Shown: piece by piece, positions 7,941 through 15,737 of the stretch
Layout: each line of letters opens with the position of its first letter
Numbering within the stretch: the first letter of the stretch is position 1
Assembly (NCBI GenBank): GCA_910574965.1
Contig: CAJTDB010000020.1
Span: forward strand, 1-64,000
DNA from: Lachnospiraceae bacterium
Lineage (GTDB): Bacteria; Bacillota; Clostridia; Lachnospirales; Lachnospiraceae
Reading direction: 5' to 3'
DNA: 64,000 nucleotides
Translations under genes and position numbers: made by a program
The notes under the pieces: generated by a model
The model's database searches: none
What the model was told of the DNA's origin: nothing
Seen by the model: only the letters and a program-made list of their open reading frames with translations

Positions 7941-8063
7941 TTTGGATTCGGTTTGAATCCCTTTCCTTTATTCAGTTTTACTTTGGACTCGGTCTGAGTC
8001 CCTTACCCTTATTCAGTTGTATTTTGGACCCGGTCTGAATCCCTTACCCTTATTTAGTTGTAA
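7941..8063. repeat. Three tandem 41-bp repeats, each holding a conserved hairpin
   Basis: Units start at 7941, 7982 and 8023, exactly 41 bases apart. Each has the form TTTGGAyyCGGTyTGArTCC followed by CCTTACCCTTATTCAGTTGT or a close variant. The hairpin stems co-vary: GGATTC/GAATCC in unit 1, GGACTC/GAGTCC in unit 2, and in unit 3 a pair that forms only with G-U wobbles in minus-strand RNA. With only three contiguous units and no cas genes this is not a CRISPR array. It lies in a gene-free stretch (7867-8312) between convergent genes. Confidence 0.8.
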
Positions 8064-8161
8064 TCACGAACTTATTGCATAAAAAACATGTGTTTTCCGT
8101 TCCCGTGTAAAAAACATTTTGAAGAATAAAAGTGTTGTTTACTGCATCGCGTATGTATTTG

Positions 8162-8283
8162 GTCCGTTCTGCACAAAACGGACGTCAACATGGACTTGCA
8201 GTAGGCAGGTGTACGGATGTCCGAACCGGAGTGCAAACATCCGACGGGGTACGCCGCCTTACGTGTTGGAATAAGGCAGCGTA
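8162..8283. other. Cluster of three strong hairpins in an intergenic region
   Basis: Stems GTCCGTT/AACGGAC (8162-8168, 8177-8183), CGGATGT/ACATCCG (8214-8220, 8237-8243) and TACGC-GCCTTA/TAAGGC-GCGTA (8250-8261, 8272-8283, one mismatch) follow each other within 120 bases. None has a T tract, so they are not ordinary terminators. The stretch ends 30 bases from the stop of the DUF6147 gene, so it would lie in that gene's 3' untranslated RNA, or it may be an independent structured RNA. Confidence 0.45.
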
Positions 8284-8312
8284 TTCAGTATGTTGCTATT
8301 CTATGTTGGTGA

Positions 8313-8798
8313 TCAGTCAAAATAGATAGCGTTTGTGCAAGTAGTAGTAGTTTCTGTGAATCCATCCTGGGTTGCAGAATGGACTCCTTTAACACTATAA
8401 TACTTATCTCTGGTTACCTTGTATGGACCGCTTTCTGTAGTGGCGACCGAACCATTCTCTACAATAGCAGTCCAATAGTCCAGCGTATGCCATAACTCTT
8501 CGCCGTTATCGCTTTGGTCCAGATAGATCCGCAGATACACTCTGTCGCAATCCGTCTTTGCCAGCGTATAACCATCGCAAAGGGCATATCCGACATCGCC
8601 TTCTGTCAGTTTGGAAATTCCCGTCATCAGATACATGCCACGGCCGACACCATACCAGGTATCTGATGCCTGCGTCTCCTGTACATCATATACATGATAG
8701 CCTGCAGGAGTTACCTCCTCTGCACAAACTGTCAGACCACTGCAGGAAAGCAGCAGCCCGGACATGGCCAATGCCCCCCTGCGCTTCCAGCTCCCCAT
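8313..8798 (-). CDS. Exported DUF6147-like protein
   Basis: A 161-residue protein with an N-terminal signal peptide (basic WKRRG, hydrophobic GALAMSGLLLSCSGLTV, cleavage probably after CAEE-proximal A). The mature part has GVGRGMYLMTGISKL, a YLDQSDNGEELWHTLDYW stretch and a Thr-rich TETTTTCTNAIYF end, which I associate with the DUF6147 family of Clostridia; function is unknown. The start at 8798 is set by GGGAGG eight bases upstream; an in-frame extension to 8882 has no site and overlaps the next gene. It lies 76 bases downstream of the anti-sigma-like gene in the same direction and may be co-transcribed. Confidence 0.7.
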   Translation of the reverse strand: MGSWKRRGALAMSGLLLSCSGLTVCAEEVTPAGYHVYDVQETQASDTWYGVGRGMYLMTGISKLTEGDVGYALCDGYTLAKTDCDRVYLRIYLDQSDNGEELWHTLDYWTAIVENGSVATTESGPYKVTRDKYYSVKGVHSATQDGFTETTTTCTNAIYFD

Positions 8799-8874
8799 GA
8801 TAATCACCTCCCTCCCAATAAATTTTTGTAGGCCTACATTATAATAACGATTCAGGATCAGTTTTTTGACAATT

Positions 8875-9642
8875 TTAGACATTTTTTATTGCAATATTTT
8901 CTAAAATTTTTATAAACTCTTCTTTTCCGATTACACCAATGACTGAATAATATGTATCCAAATATTCAAAAGAGGTTGTATAATATACTTCTCCATTATC
9001 ATCCAAGTACTCAGAAACTTCTACATCAAGACCACAGGATACTACATCTATCGTGTCAGAATGTATTCCATCTGACCGGTTATTTATTGTTGCATTTTTA
9101 ACATCTTTACTTATATAAACATATATTTTATTTTCATTCATTTGATAACTTACTAATGCACTTTTTTCACCTCTTTTTATCCAATATTCCGATATATATA
9201 TTCCTTCCGGTTGATATCCAAGCCTAACTGGCACAACTCCCAATTTTTCTGTAATCTCCTGGCAAACTTCTTCCTCGTTATATTCTCTTTCCTTCGTCTC
9301 CGTATTATCAATCTTTGTAGTCTTTCCATTCCCCAAATCAACTTCCAAAATCTCCGGTTTATACAACTTCGTACCACTGCCTACCAGCCCCATCCCCACA
9401 CAAGCCACCGCAATCGCTGCAACTGCCGCGGCCACCCTCCGGCGGACGCGGAGCTTTTTGCCGGCAAGCCTTCTTTTCTCGATCTCTCTGTGAATATCCT
9501 GAAGCCTCTCCATTGGCATCTCAATATTCTGAAGCTCTTCCGACTCCATTAGCAGTTTTTCTCTTTCATCTGCCATTGCCATCAGGTCCTCATCAATCCG
9601 GTCCTGCAGCCATTGATCCATCTCATCATGTCCACGCTTCAT
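8875..9642 (-). CDS. Anti-sigma-factor-like single-pass membrane protein (DUF4367-like C-terminus)
   Basis: A 255-residue protein. A cytoplasmic N-terminal part (residues 1-65, MDQWLQDRIDEDLMAMADE, highly charged) precedes one membrane segment (about 68-88, VAAAVAAIAVACVGMGL). An extracytoplasmic domain with LGYQPEGIYISEYWI and YTTSFEYLDTYYSVIG resembles DUF4367 domains. This layout is common for anti-sigma factors encoded beside ECF-like sigma genes in Lachnospiraceae. No sigma gene is immediately upstream (murG is divergent at 9842), but two paralogous sigma genes lie 1.3 kb away at 10.9-12.1 kb. Its partner is therefore inferred, not shown. Confidence 0.6.
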   Translation of the reverse strand: MKRGHDEMDQWLQDRIDEDLMAMADEREKLLMESEELQNIEMPMERLQDIHREIEKRRLAGKKLRVRRRVAAAVAAIAVACVGMGLVGSGTKLYKPEILEVDLGNGKTTKIDNTETKEREYNEEEVCQEITEKLGVVPVRLGYQPEGIYISEYWIKRGEKSALVSYQMNENKIYVYISKDVKNATINNRSDGIHSDTIDVVSCGLDVEVSEYLDDNGEVYYTTSFEYLDTYYSVIGVIGKEEFIKILENIAIKNV

Positions 9643-9841
9643 AATCTCTGTTAATCCTTTACTGTCAGACGCTAATAAGCTTTCCCGACATAAACAGGGA
9701 ATATCTTCTCTCGTCGATCTGTATTATTATTTTATCCTAACTCTTATTTCCTGCACCTTACCTTATAACCATCTGCCTGGTGTAGACAACACTCTCCTTT
9801 GGATCTATAATCATCCATATAACCCCAAGGAGGAATATTTC

Positions 9842-10906
9842 ATGAAACATATCATACTTACCGGCGGAGGGACTGCCGGTCATGTGACCCCTAATATCGC
9901 TCTGCTTCCCCGGCTGCGCGCCGCCGGCTATGACATTTCCTATATCGGTTCCAGGGAGGGAATTGAAAAAAAACTGATGGAATCTCAGAAAATCCCCTAT
10001 TATGGAATCTCCTCCGGAAAACTCCGCCGTTATTTTGACTGGAAAAATTTTACGGATCCTTTCCGGGTCCTCAAAGGCTTTTCAGAAGCATCTTCCCTTA
10101 TGAAACGCCTGAAACCGGATCTTGTCTTCTCCAAAGGCGGTTTTGTATCCGTCCCCGTCGTTATGGCTGCCAAACGCCGCCACATTCCGGTTATCTGCCA
10201 CGAATCGGATCTGACTCCGGGCCTTGCCAACCGGCTTAGTATGCCCGCCGCCACAAAAATCTGCTGTAATTTCCCGGAAACCCTTGAGCATCTGCCCAAA
10301 GAAAAGGCAGTCCTGACCGGCTGTCCCATCCGCCGGGAACTTCTGCAGGGAAAACGGGCGGCCGCCCTGACGCTGACCGGATTTCTCCCCGACAGGCCTG
10401 TTCTTATGGTTATGGGCGGAAGTTTAGGAGCCGCCGCCGTGAATCAGGCTGTCCGAGATGCTCTGCCGGAACTTTTAAAAGACTGGCAAATCATTCATCT
10501 GTGCGGCAAAGGAAAGCTGGACGAAAATCTTCTTCATACAAAAGGCTATGTACAATATGAGTATATACAAAAAGAACTCCCGGATTTGTTTGCCCTGTGT
10601 GACCTGGTAATCTCCAGAGCCGGAGCCAACGCCATCTGCGAGCTTCTGGCCCTTCGAAAACCGGCACTTTTGATTCCTCTCTCCGCAAAAGCCAGCCGCG
10701 GCGACCAGATCCTCAATGCCCGCTCCTTTGAACGGCAGGGATTCTCCATGGTTCTTGAAGAGGAAAACCTAAACAGCCAGACACTTCTTCAGGCAGTTTC
10801 ACATCTGTCCAGCCATCGCAGCGATTATATAAATGCCATGGAAGGCTGCGCACAAACTTCTGCTGTAGATGTCATTTTCTCCCTGATCGAGGAAACCATA
10901 TCCTGA
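9842..10906 (+). CDS. murG: UDP-GlcNAc:undecaprenyl-PP-MurNAc-pentapeptide GlcNAc transferase MurG
   Basis: A 354-residue glycosyltransferase that adds GlcNAc to lipid I to make lipid II on the inner face of the membrane. Family signatures are present: GGGTAGHVTPNIAL at 8-21, the SKGGFVSVP block, CHESDLTPGLANR, the UDP-binding GGSLGAAAVNQAV and SRAGANAICELLALRKPAL in the C-terminal half. Full length. AAGGAGG lies 8 bases before ATG 9842. It is not in a dcw cell-wall cluster here, being flanked by an anti-sigma gene and a convergent sigma gene, so it may be a relocated or second copy. Confidence 0.93.
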   Translation: MKHIILTGGGTAGHVTPNIALLPRLRAAGYDISYIGSREGIEKKLMESQKIPYYGISSGKLRRYFDWKNFTDPFRVLKGFSEASSLMKRLKPDLVFSKGGFVSVPVVMAAKRRHIPVICHESDLTPGLANRLSMPAATKICCNFPETLEHLPKEKAVLTGCPIRRELLQGKRAAALTLTGFLPDRPVLMVMGGSLGAAAVNQAVRDALPELLKDWQIIHLCGKGKLDENLLHTKGYVQYEYIQKELPDLFALCDLVISRAGANAICELLALRKPALLIPLSAKASRGDQILNARSFERQGFSMVLEEENLNSQTLLQAVSHLSSHRSDYINAMEGCAQTSAVDVIFSLIEETIS

Positions 10907-10918
10907 ACGTATGTTCCA

Positions 10919-10951
10919 TCAGAAAGGGACCCGCTACCTGTCCCTTTCTGA
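10919..10951. terminator. Perfect 12-bp hairpin at the convergent murG/sigma ends
   Basis: TCAGAAAGGGAC (10919-10930) and GTCCCTTTCTGA (10940-10951) form a perfect stem with a 9-nt loop that contains the sigma gene's stop codon. There is no T run on either side, so it may slow polymerase or protect 3' ends rather than act as a classical terminator. Confidence 0.5.
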
Positions 10952-11464
10952 ATATTCGTTTTCGTACCACTTTCTCAGTTGTTCCCGTCCTCTCTGTCTC
11001 CATTTTCCCACCAGAGACTGGCGAATGCCTTTCTTTTCACTGATTTCTTTATCGCTCATATGCCCCACATATTTCAGGATCAACGCATCATACCAGTCTC
11101 TTTTCTCCATTTTCAGCCGGAAAAGTACATTGTATTTCCTTCTGCTCTCTTCCCGCTCCTCCGCAAGAAGCACTGTATCCAGGCGAAGATCCGGAACTTC
11201 TGTCTTCTCCGGTTCCAACCCGATAATCGTCTGAATCTTCCCGCCTCTTTTTAAATGATCCAGCGCCAGATGTTCGGACACAACCAAAAGCCACTCCCGA
11301 ATCCGCTCATGATCCACCTTCTCCCGCTTCTCGGACAAGCGGATAAACGTCTCCTGGCACAGATCTTCTGCTGTATGATAATCCACGTACAAAATGATAT
11401 TCCGAAACACCATATCCTTGTACTGCACAAAGTAATCATCCAGACGATGATCCTTCTCATTCAT
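10934..11464 (-). CDS. ECF-like sigma-70 family factor, paralogue A
   Basis: A 176-residue sigma factor with only regions 2 and 4. Region 2 is at about 10-75 (DYFVQYKDMVFRNI, AEDLCQETFIRL), and a region 4 helix-turn-helix is at about 130-170 (MSDKEISEKKGIRQ, then SLVGKWRQR). It directs RNA polymerase to a small regulon, probably its own operon. It is closely related to the neighbours at 11578-12108 and 51809-52342. It lies 113 bases downstream of paralogue B in the same direction. No anti-sigma gene follows directly. Confidence 0.82.
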   Translation of the reverse strand: MNEKDHRLDDYFVQYKDMVFRNIILYVDYHTAEDLCQETFIRLSEKREKVDHERIREWLLVVSEHLALDHLKRGGKIQTIIGLEPEKTEVPDLRLDTVLLAEEREESRRKYNVLFRLKMEKRDWYDALILKYVGHMSDKEISEKKGIRQSLVGKWRQRGREQLRKWYENEYSERDR

Positions 11465-11577
11465 AAATCCCCTCTGAAACCTCCATCACCGGAAAACACC
11501 ATTTGCACCTTTGCTAGATTATATCAAAATCACTGAAAAATGTCCACCTGGCACATACCGGATCTTCAGAAGGAAGA

Positions 11578-12108
11578 TCAGTCATCTTTTCCCTTGTCCT
11601 CTTCTTCGTACCATTCTCTTAACTTTTCCTTGGCTCTCTGCCTCCATTTTCCAATCAGCGACGCTTTTACGCCTTTCCTTTTGCTGATCTCCTTATCGCT
11701 CATGTGTCCCACACAATGCCAGATCAGCGAATCATACCAGTCCTGCTTTTCCTGTCTCAGCCGTTTCAGTACCCGGCATCTGAGCCGGCTCTCCTCCCGT
11801 TCCGCCGCAATCAGTTCTGTATCCGAACGAAAGTCGACAATTTCCCCTGTACCGACTCCCAGGCCCAGGTAGACTTTGTATTTCCCGCCTTTCTTCAGGT
11901 AATCCTTTGTCAGATTATCCGATACTTCCAGAAGCCATGCTTTCATCTTTTCCGGCTCCACACGTTCCAAGTCCTCCGACAGACGGATGAAAGTTTCCTG
12001 ACACAGATCCTCTGCCGTGTGATAGTCCACATGCAGGCAGATGTTCCGGATGACCATTTTACTGTATTTTACAAAGTAATGATCCAGGCGGCGATCTTTC
12101 TCCCTCAT
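11578..12108 (-). CDS. ECF-like sigma-70 family factor, paralogue B
   Basis: A 176-residue regions-2-and-4 sigma factor (RLDHYFVKYSKMVIRNI, AEDLCQETFIRLSEDLERV, MSDKEISKRKGVKASLIGKW). It lies 20 bases after hinT in the same direction and is probably co-transcribed with it, an arrangement partly copied at 51.7-52.3 kb. The middle linker (KYKVYLGLGVGTGEIVDF) differs most from the paralogues, so promoter or anti-sigma choice may differ. Confidence 0.82.
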   Translation of the reverse strand: MREKDRRLDHYFVKYSKMVIRNICLHVDYHTAEDLCQETFIRLSEDLERVEPEKMKAWLLEVSDNLTKDYLKKGGKYKVYLGLGVGTGEIVDFRSDTELIAAEREESRLRCRVLKRLRQEKQDWYDSLIWHCVGHMSDKEISKRKGVKASLIGKWRQRAKEKLREWYEEEDKGKDD

Positions 12109-12128
12109 AAATATTTACCGATATCCTC

Positions 12129-12542
12129 TCACTGGCTGTCTACCAGTCGCTTTATCTCCTGCATATCTTCTGGTGTTGTCTTACCCGGTTTCCAGAGGAT
12201 GCCTGCATGATCGTTCTCATATCTGGGAATCAGATGTAAGTGAAAATGAAAAACGGTCTGCCCTGCTGCTTCCCCGTTGTTCTGGATCAGATTGAGTCCA
12301 TCTGCACGCAGTGCCTTCTTCATCCGGCTCCCAATCCGTTTCGCCCGGACCAGAACTTTCTCTGCAGCCTCATCCTCAAGTTCAAAGAGATCTTTGAAAT
12401 GTTCCTTTGGAATGAGAAGTGCATGTCCTCTTGTCGCAGGCCCCAGATCCAGGATCACCCGAAAATCCTCATCCTCATAAAGAGTTGTGGAAGGAATTTC
12501 TCCGTTTGCAATTTTGCAGAATATACAGTTTTCGTCTCTCAT
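12129..12542 (-). CDS. hinT: HIT family hydrolase (HinT-like)
   Basis: A 137-residue histidine-triad protein, likely hydrolysing nucleoside phosphoramidates or adenylated lysine. The N-terminal CIFCKIANGEIPST has the zinc-type CxxC, and the catalytic triad is in VFHFHLHLIPR near residue 100. TGACCTCC before the gene gives GGAGGTCA nine bases upstream of ATG 12542. The 3' end and the gap to the sigma gene are duplicated in degraded form at 51691-51789. Confidence 0.92.
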   Translation of the reverse strand: MRDENCIFCKIANGEIPSTTLYEDEDFRVILDLGPATRGHALLIPKEHFKDLFELEDEAAEKVLVRAKRIGSRMKKALRADGLNLIQNNGEAAGQTVFHFHLHLIPRYENDHAGILWKPGKTTPEDMQEIKRLVDSQ

Positions 12543-12568
12543 AAAATTGACCTCCTATTTGTAGTTCC

Positions 12569-12644
12569 GTATCTGCCTCAGAAACATTTCAGGCAGATAC
12601 TGTTTTATAGTTCCATGTCTGTCCCGGAAATGCCTGAAACAGAC
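12569..12644. other. Two successive hairpins upstream of hinT
   Basis: GTATCTGCCT/AGGCAGATAC (12569-12578, 12591-12600; perfect 10-bp stem) and GTCTGT/ACAGAC (12617-12622, 12639-12644). Each is preceded by TAGTTCCRT and has a related GAAA-containing loop, so they look like two copies of one unit. They sit in the 200-base gap between divergent hinT and the kinase at 12742. They could be operators or a leader RNA element of hinT. Confidence 0.4.
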
Positions 12645-12741
12645 ACGGTCTGCAGTTCCCAATGTCGCTTTCTGTCGAAATTTGTCGAACGATTTTATTT
12701 GCCATTTTTTGACATTTCTGCTATATTATTTACAGGGAGTG

Positions 12742-13497
12742 ATGAAGTTGCTAACTTATGACGAGCAGGAAAAAATGACACGTCTGATGGCAAAGGATAA
12801 AAATTTCCATGAACTAATCACCGCCATGAAGAACGACCATCATCTTACGCTTTCCCAGATTTCGCATGAGATTCGTAATCCTCTCACCTATATGGACAGT
12901 TCTATCCAATGGATACAGCGTATGCATCCGGAAGTTGAGAGCTTCGAATTCTGGGGACAGATGAAACAGGATCTTCAGTATATGAAAGTACTTTTAGATG
13001 ACATCTCCGTCTTCAACAATGGAGAACAGCTAAGCATCAGTAAAATCGACCCAAAGGATTTTGCCTGTGACCTGAAAGACACGCTCCTTCCGGATCTGCT
13101 GGACAAGCACATCCCGCTCCTTATTAAGCTGGATGACACTTATCCCGATTTCTACGGCGATCCGGTCCGGCTGAAGCAGGCTTTCATTAACCTGATTAAA
13201 AATTCCATTGAGTCCATCACCGGACGGGGACGCATTACACTGAAGGTATTCACTCACGACAAACGGCTGATGATTGCCGTCAAAGACAACGGCTGCGGGA
13301 TTTCGGCAGAACATCAGCAGACCATTTTCCGTCCTTTTGTAACTTATAAGGAAAATGGCACAGGACTTGGCCTCTCCATCGTCCGACGCATCATTTCCGC
13401 ACACCATGGTACCATCCATCTGCGCTCGGAAGTCGGTAAAGGAACAGAAGTCCAAGTACATCTTCCACTATTGCCAGTATCTCATATTTGTATATAA
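12742..13497 (+). CDS. Soluble sensor histidine kinase
   Basis: A 251-residue kinase without membrane segments or a recognisable sensor domain. The H-box is QISHEIRNPLTYM with His42; the ATPase domain shows the N box (FINLIKNSIESI), DNGCGIS and GTGLGLSIV. It resembles the catalytic half of sporulation-type orphan kinases. No response regulator gene is adjacent, so it probably phosphorylates a distant partner. ATG 12742 follows AGGGAG closely; a longer open frame to 12682 has no site. The gene ends 16 bases from a convergent HD-protein gene. Confidence 0.85.
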   Translation: MKLLTYDEQEKMTRLMAKDKNFHELITAMKNDHHLTLSQISHEIRNPLTYMDSSIQWIQRMHPEVESFEFWGQMKQDLQYMKVLLDDISVFNNGEQLSISKIDPKDFACDLKDTLLPDLLDKHIPLLIKLDDTYPDFYGDPVRLKQAFINLIKNSIESITGRGRITLKVFTHDKRLMIAVKDNGCGISAEHQQTIFRPFVTYKENGTGLGLSIVRRIISAHHGTIHLRSEVGKGTEVQVHLPLLPVSHICI

Positions 13498-13513
13498 TTA
13501 TCCCAGAAGGGTT

Positions 13514-14128
13514 TTATAAGGGGGAGGACAATTCTCCGCTGCCTTCCCCTCTTATGAAGCCCGCATCTACATTTTTCTCAATGATTTTTCGGATATGATC
13601 CCACAAAACTTCTGAGCCTTCATGTGTTCTTACATTTCTGGACATGATCTGTTCTTTGCGTACGCCATGCTCCCGCCAGGACTTTCCTTTGGCCTGATCG
13701 GTCAGAAGAACCGGCTGGATCTTGTCTAATGCATTGGCAAATTTTGCTTCCGGCGTCTCCATAGCTTCAAATTCATCCCAGAGTTCTCTAAGATATGCAC
13801 CCTGATCTTCCGGGAGCAGTCCATAGATCCGGTCTGCTGCGCGCAGCTCCCGCTCTTTCTTTGTCTCATTTCCCTGCACATCATATGCATAAGTATCCCC
13901 TGCATCGATTTCCACCAGATCATGAGTCAGAACCATCAGAACTGTTCTGGCCATATCAATGGGTTCGTTGGCATATTCGCTCAGAATCATGCACATAAGT
14001 GCCAGATGCCACGCATGTTCCGCATCGGTTTCCCGGCGGCTTCCATCTGCCAGATAGGTCTGCCGCACAATCTCTTTTTGTTTGTCAAGCTCCATCAGAA
14101 AACGAAGCTGCTGTTCCAGCCGTTTCAT
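13514..14128 (-). CDS. HD domain phosphohydrolase (YfbR/HDDC2-like)
   Basis: A 204-residue HD-superfamily protein. Metal ligands appear as DAEHAWHLALMCM near residue 36, LTHDLVEIDAGDTYAYD near residue 69 and EFEAMETPEAKFANALDKI further on, the pattern of HD_3 proteins that dephosphorylate deoxynucleoside monophosphates. The substrate is inferred from the family only. It is the last gene of an overlapping leftward operon with the GIY-YIG and GNAT genes (44-base overlap). Confidence 0.82.
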   Translation of the reverse strand: MKRLEQQLRFLMELDKQKEIVRQTYLADGSRRETDAEHAWHLALMCMILSEYANEPIDMARTVLMVLTHDLVEIDAGDTYAYDVQGNETKKERELRAADRIYGLLPEDQGAYLRELWDEFEAMETPEAKFANALDKIQPVLLTDQAKGKSWREHGVRKEQIMSRNVRTHEGSEVLWDHIRKIIEKNVDAGFIRGEGSGELSSPL

Positions 14129-14486
14129 AGGACGATTCCCCCTTTTTCTCCTTTATATATCGCCCAAGCTTCCAGTCCGGATGCGGAATATATACTTTTC
14201 TGTCCTGCTGCCCGGCAGATACGATCTCATCTGCCTGCTCCGGATGAAGGAGAAGCAGCTCCTTTTTGCTCTTCGGCATCTGCTTGATCCGATACTCCAG
14301 TTTCGCCGCAAGGGACCAGTTGTCCGTCTCCCATACCATCTCCAGCGACAGCATCTTATGGCTTCTGGTATACTTGGCACCGGAACTTTTCCGGTAAAAA
14401 TGTTCCTGCATTCTGCGTCCTACATCCGTTGTAATACCTGTATAAAGGGACTGATCGGTACAGCGGATCATGTAGATATAGGGCAT
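14085..14486 (-). CDS. GIY-YIG nuclease domain protein (UPF0213/YhbQ-like)
   Basis: A 133-residue protein whose first 80 residues form a GIY-YIG fold: PYIYMIRCTDQSLYTGITTD with the two tyrosine motifs, then the catalytic-type arginine in VGRRMQEH and a late glutamate in LAAKLEYRIK. Small standalone members are widespread, and a role in DNA processing is assumed from the fold. The C-terminal 45 residues are extra compared with minimal members. It overlaps genes on both sides. Confidence 0.85.
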   Translation of the reverse strand: MPYIYMIRCTDQSLYTGITTDVGRRMQEHFYRKSSGAKYTRSHKMLSLEMVWETDNWSLAAKLEYRIKQMPKSKKELLLLHPEQADEIVSAGQQDRKVYIPHPDWKLGRYIKEKKGESSYETAGTAASFSDGA

Positions 14487-14989
14487 CTGTCCGCTCTCTT
14501 TCTCACCATATGTATTCGATTCCAGTGTTCTTTTTGGTATTCGAAAGCATCTTCCTCCACATAGTCTACGGCAAAACCCGCCTTCTCATAACAGGAAAGT
14601 GCCCGAAGATTACAGTCAAAGACCCCCAGTGTCACCTGACAGACCCCCAAAACCTCAAACGCATAAGCTGCTGCTTTTTCCAGCAGCAGATGCCCAAGCC
14701 CCTGGCCGCGTCTTTTGCTGTCCACCACAATCATGCCAAGATGCAGGCTTTCTTTTTGAAAATCCGGCCACATATACAGATGGCCGACGACTTCTCCCTG
14801 CTCATCCACGCCGGCCATTGCCCATTCATCTGTTCTTTCCTCTGACTGTTTCAGACGGCTGATGAGCTGTTCTTTGGTCAGCGGATACTGAAAGATCCCG
14901 GCGCCCCACAGAGCCATTACGCGCTCATCTTCCAGCCATGGAAGAATCTTTTCTGCATCCTGTCTTTTCAAAGGTCTTAGACGAACCAT
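14468..14989 (-). CDS. GNAT family N-acetyltransferase
   Basis: A 173-residue acetyltransferase. The acetyl-CoA-binding motif A is VDSKRRGQGLGHLLLEKAA (about residues 86-104), followed by LGVFDCNLRALSCYEKAGF typical of the RimJ/RimL and YjcK-like branch that modifies protein N-termini or small amines. The acceptor cannot be named. It is the first gene of the GNAT/GIY-YIG/HD operon. Confidence 0.85.
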   Translation of the reverse strand: MVRLRPLKRQDAEKILPWLEDERVMALWGAGIFQYPLTKEQLISRLKQSEERTDEWAMAGVDEQGEVVGHLYMWPDFQKESLHLGMIVVDSKRRGQGLGHLLLEKAAAYAFEVLGVCQVTLGVFDCNLRALSCYEKAGFAVDYVEEDAFEYQKEHWNRIHMVRKRADRCPIST

Positions 14990-15083
14990 GCCTCTTTCCT
15001 CCGACTTTTATTTTTTTTCATCATAGCAACTTCATATAGGAATGTCAATTCCCAAAGGCTGCCCGGATGGAAGAAATAACCAA

Positions 15084-15737
15084 TTATGCACGCTGTTCTT
15101 TGTTTGCTGTTGTATGGTTCGAATAGGTATCCCATGTGGGTTCATAGTCTTCTGTTGCCTGGTTTCCCCACATATCCCAGCCTTCCCGTACCCCTCTTGC
15201 AAAAAGTTCAATCCTGGGACCCTGGCTGCAGGCTTCAATGATCGGTACAATCTCATCGGGCTTGCGGCTGTGCTCCCGCTTCATCGTTCTGATGATATTC
15301 ACCTGAGAGCGGGCGGGAGGCAGCGTCCTGTTAGGCGCACTGTTTTTCTTAATGCCGAACAAAATCAGCTCTGTAACATTTCTAAAGTAAAAGCCGACTC
15401 CTCTGCCGTCAGGTCCTCCGTCTTTTCGTATTTTCTCCCACACAATATTTCCTTTATATTCAAATCCCCATGCATCCATTACTTCAAGCCCATATGGAAG
15501 CAGTGCATTCGGAACCCATAAATATAAATGGGCCTTTTCGCCAGTAATGTCGACTATGGGCAGTGCCTTTATGTCCGAAACCGTCATCGTTTCATATCTG
15601 GTCAAACGTTTGTGCTCCGGAGCAACTTTCCCTGTTCGGTTCTGAAACTGCCAGGGCGGATCGGCATAAATGGTATTATATGTTTTCCCATTCGTAAAAT
15701 CTTTCAAGTTTTGTATCGTGCTCGTTAAGTCTGCCAT
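15084..15737 (-). CDS. MT-A70 family adenine-N6 DNA methyltransferase of a type II R-M system
   Basis: A 217-residue methyltransferase. The catalytic motif DPPW is at 26-29 (NTIYADPPWQF), with AdoMet-binding segments around VTELILFGIK and PRIELFAR. As the modification enzyme it should protect adenines in the site cut by the adjacent nuclease. The gene's start lies 62 bases inside the end of the nuclease gene, so nuclease and methylase are translationally linked, with the nuclease first. The C-terminal YSNHTTANKEQ tail is probably unstructured. Confidence 0.85.
   Translation of the reverse strand: MADLTSTIQNLKDFTNGKTYNTIYADPPWQFQNRTGKVAPEHKRLTRYETMTVSDIKALPIVDITGEKAHLYLWVPNALLPYGLEVMDAWGFEYKGNIVWEKIRKDGGPDGRGVGFYFRNVTELILFGIKKNSAPNRTLPPARSQVNIIRTMKREHSRKPDEIVPIIEACSQGPRIELFARGVREGWDMWGNQATEDYEPTWDTYSNHTTANKEQRA

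Noticed and set aside
7941-8063. Possible CRISPR array
   Set aside because: Only three directly abutting 41-bp units with no unique spacers and no cas genes.
8132-8329. Rightward 65-codon frame between the TSCPD and DUF6147 genes
   Set aside because: It lies on three strong hairpins, has no Shine-Dalgarno sequence and an improbable composition.
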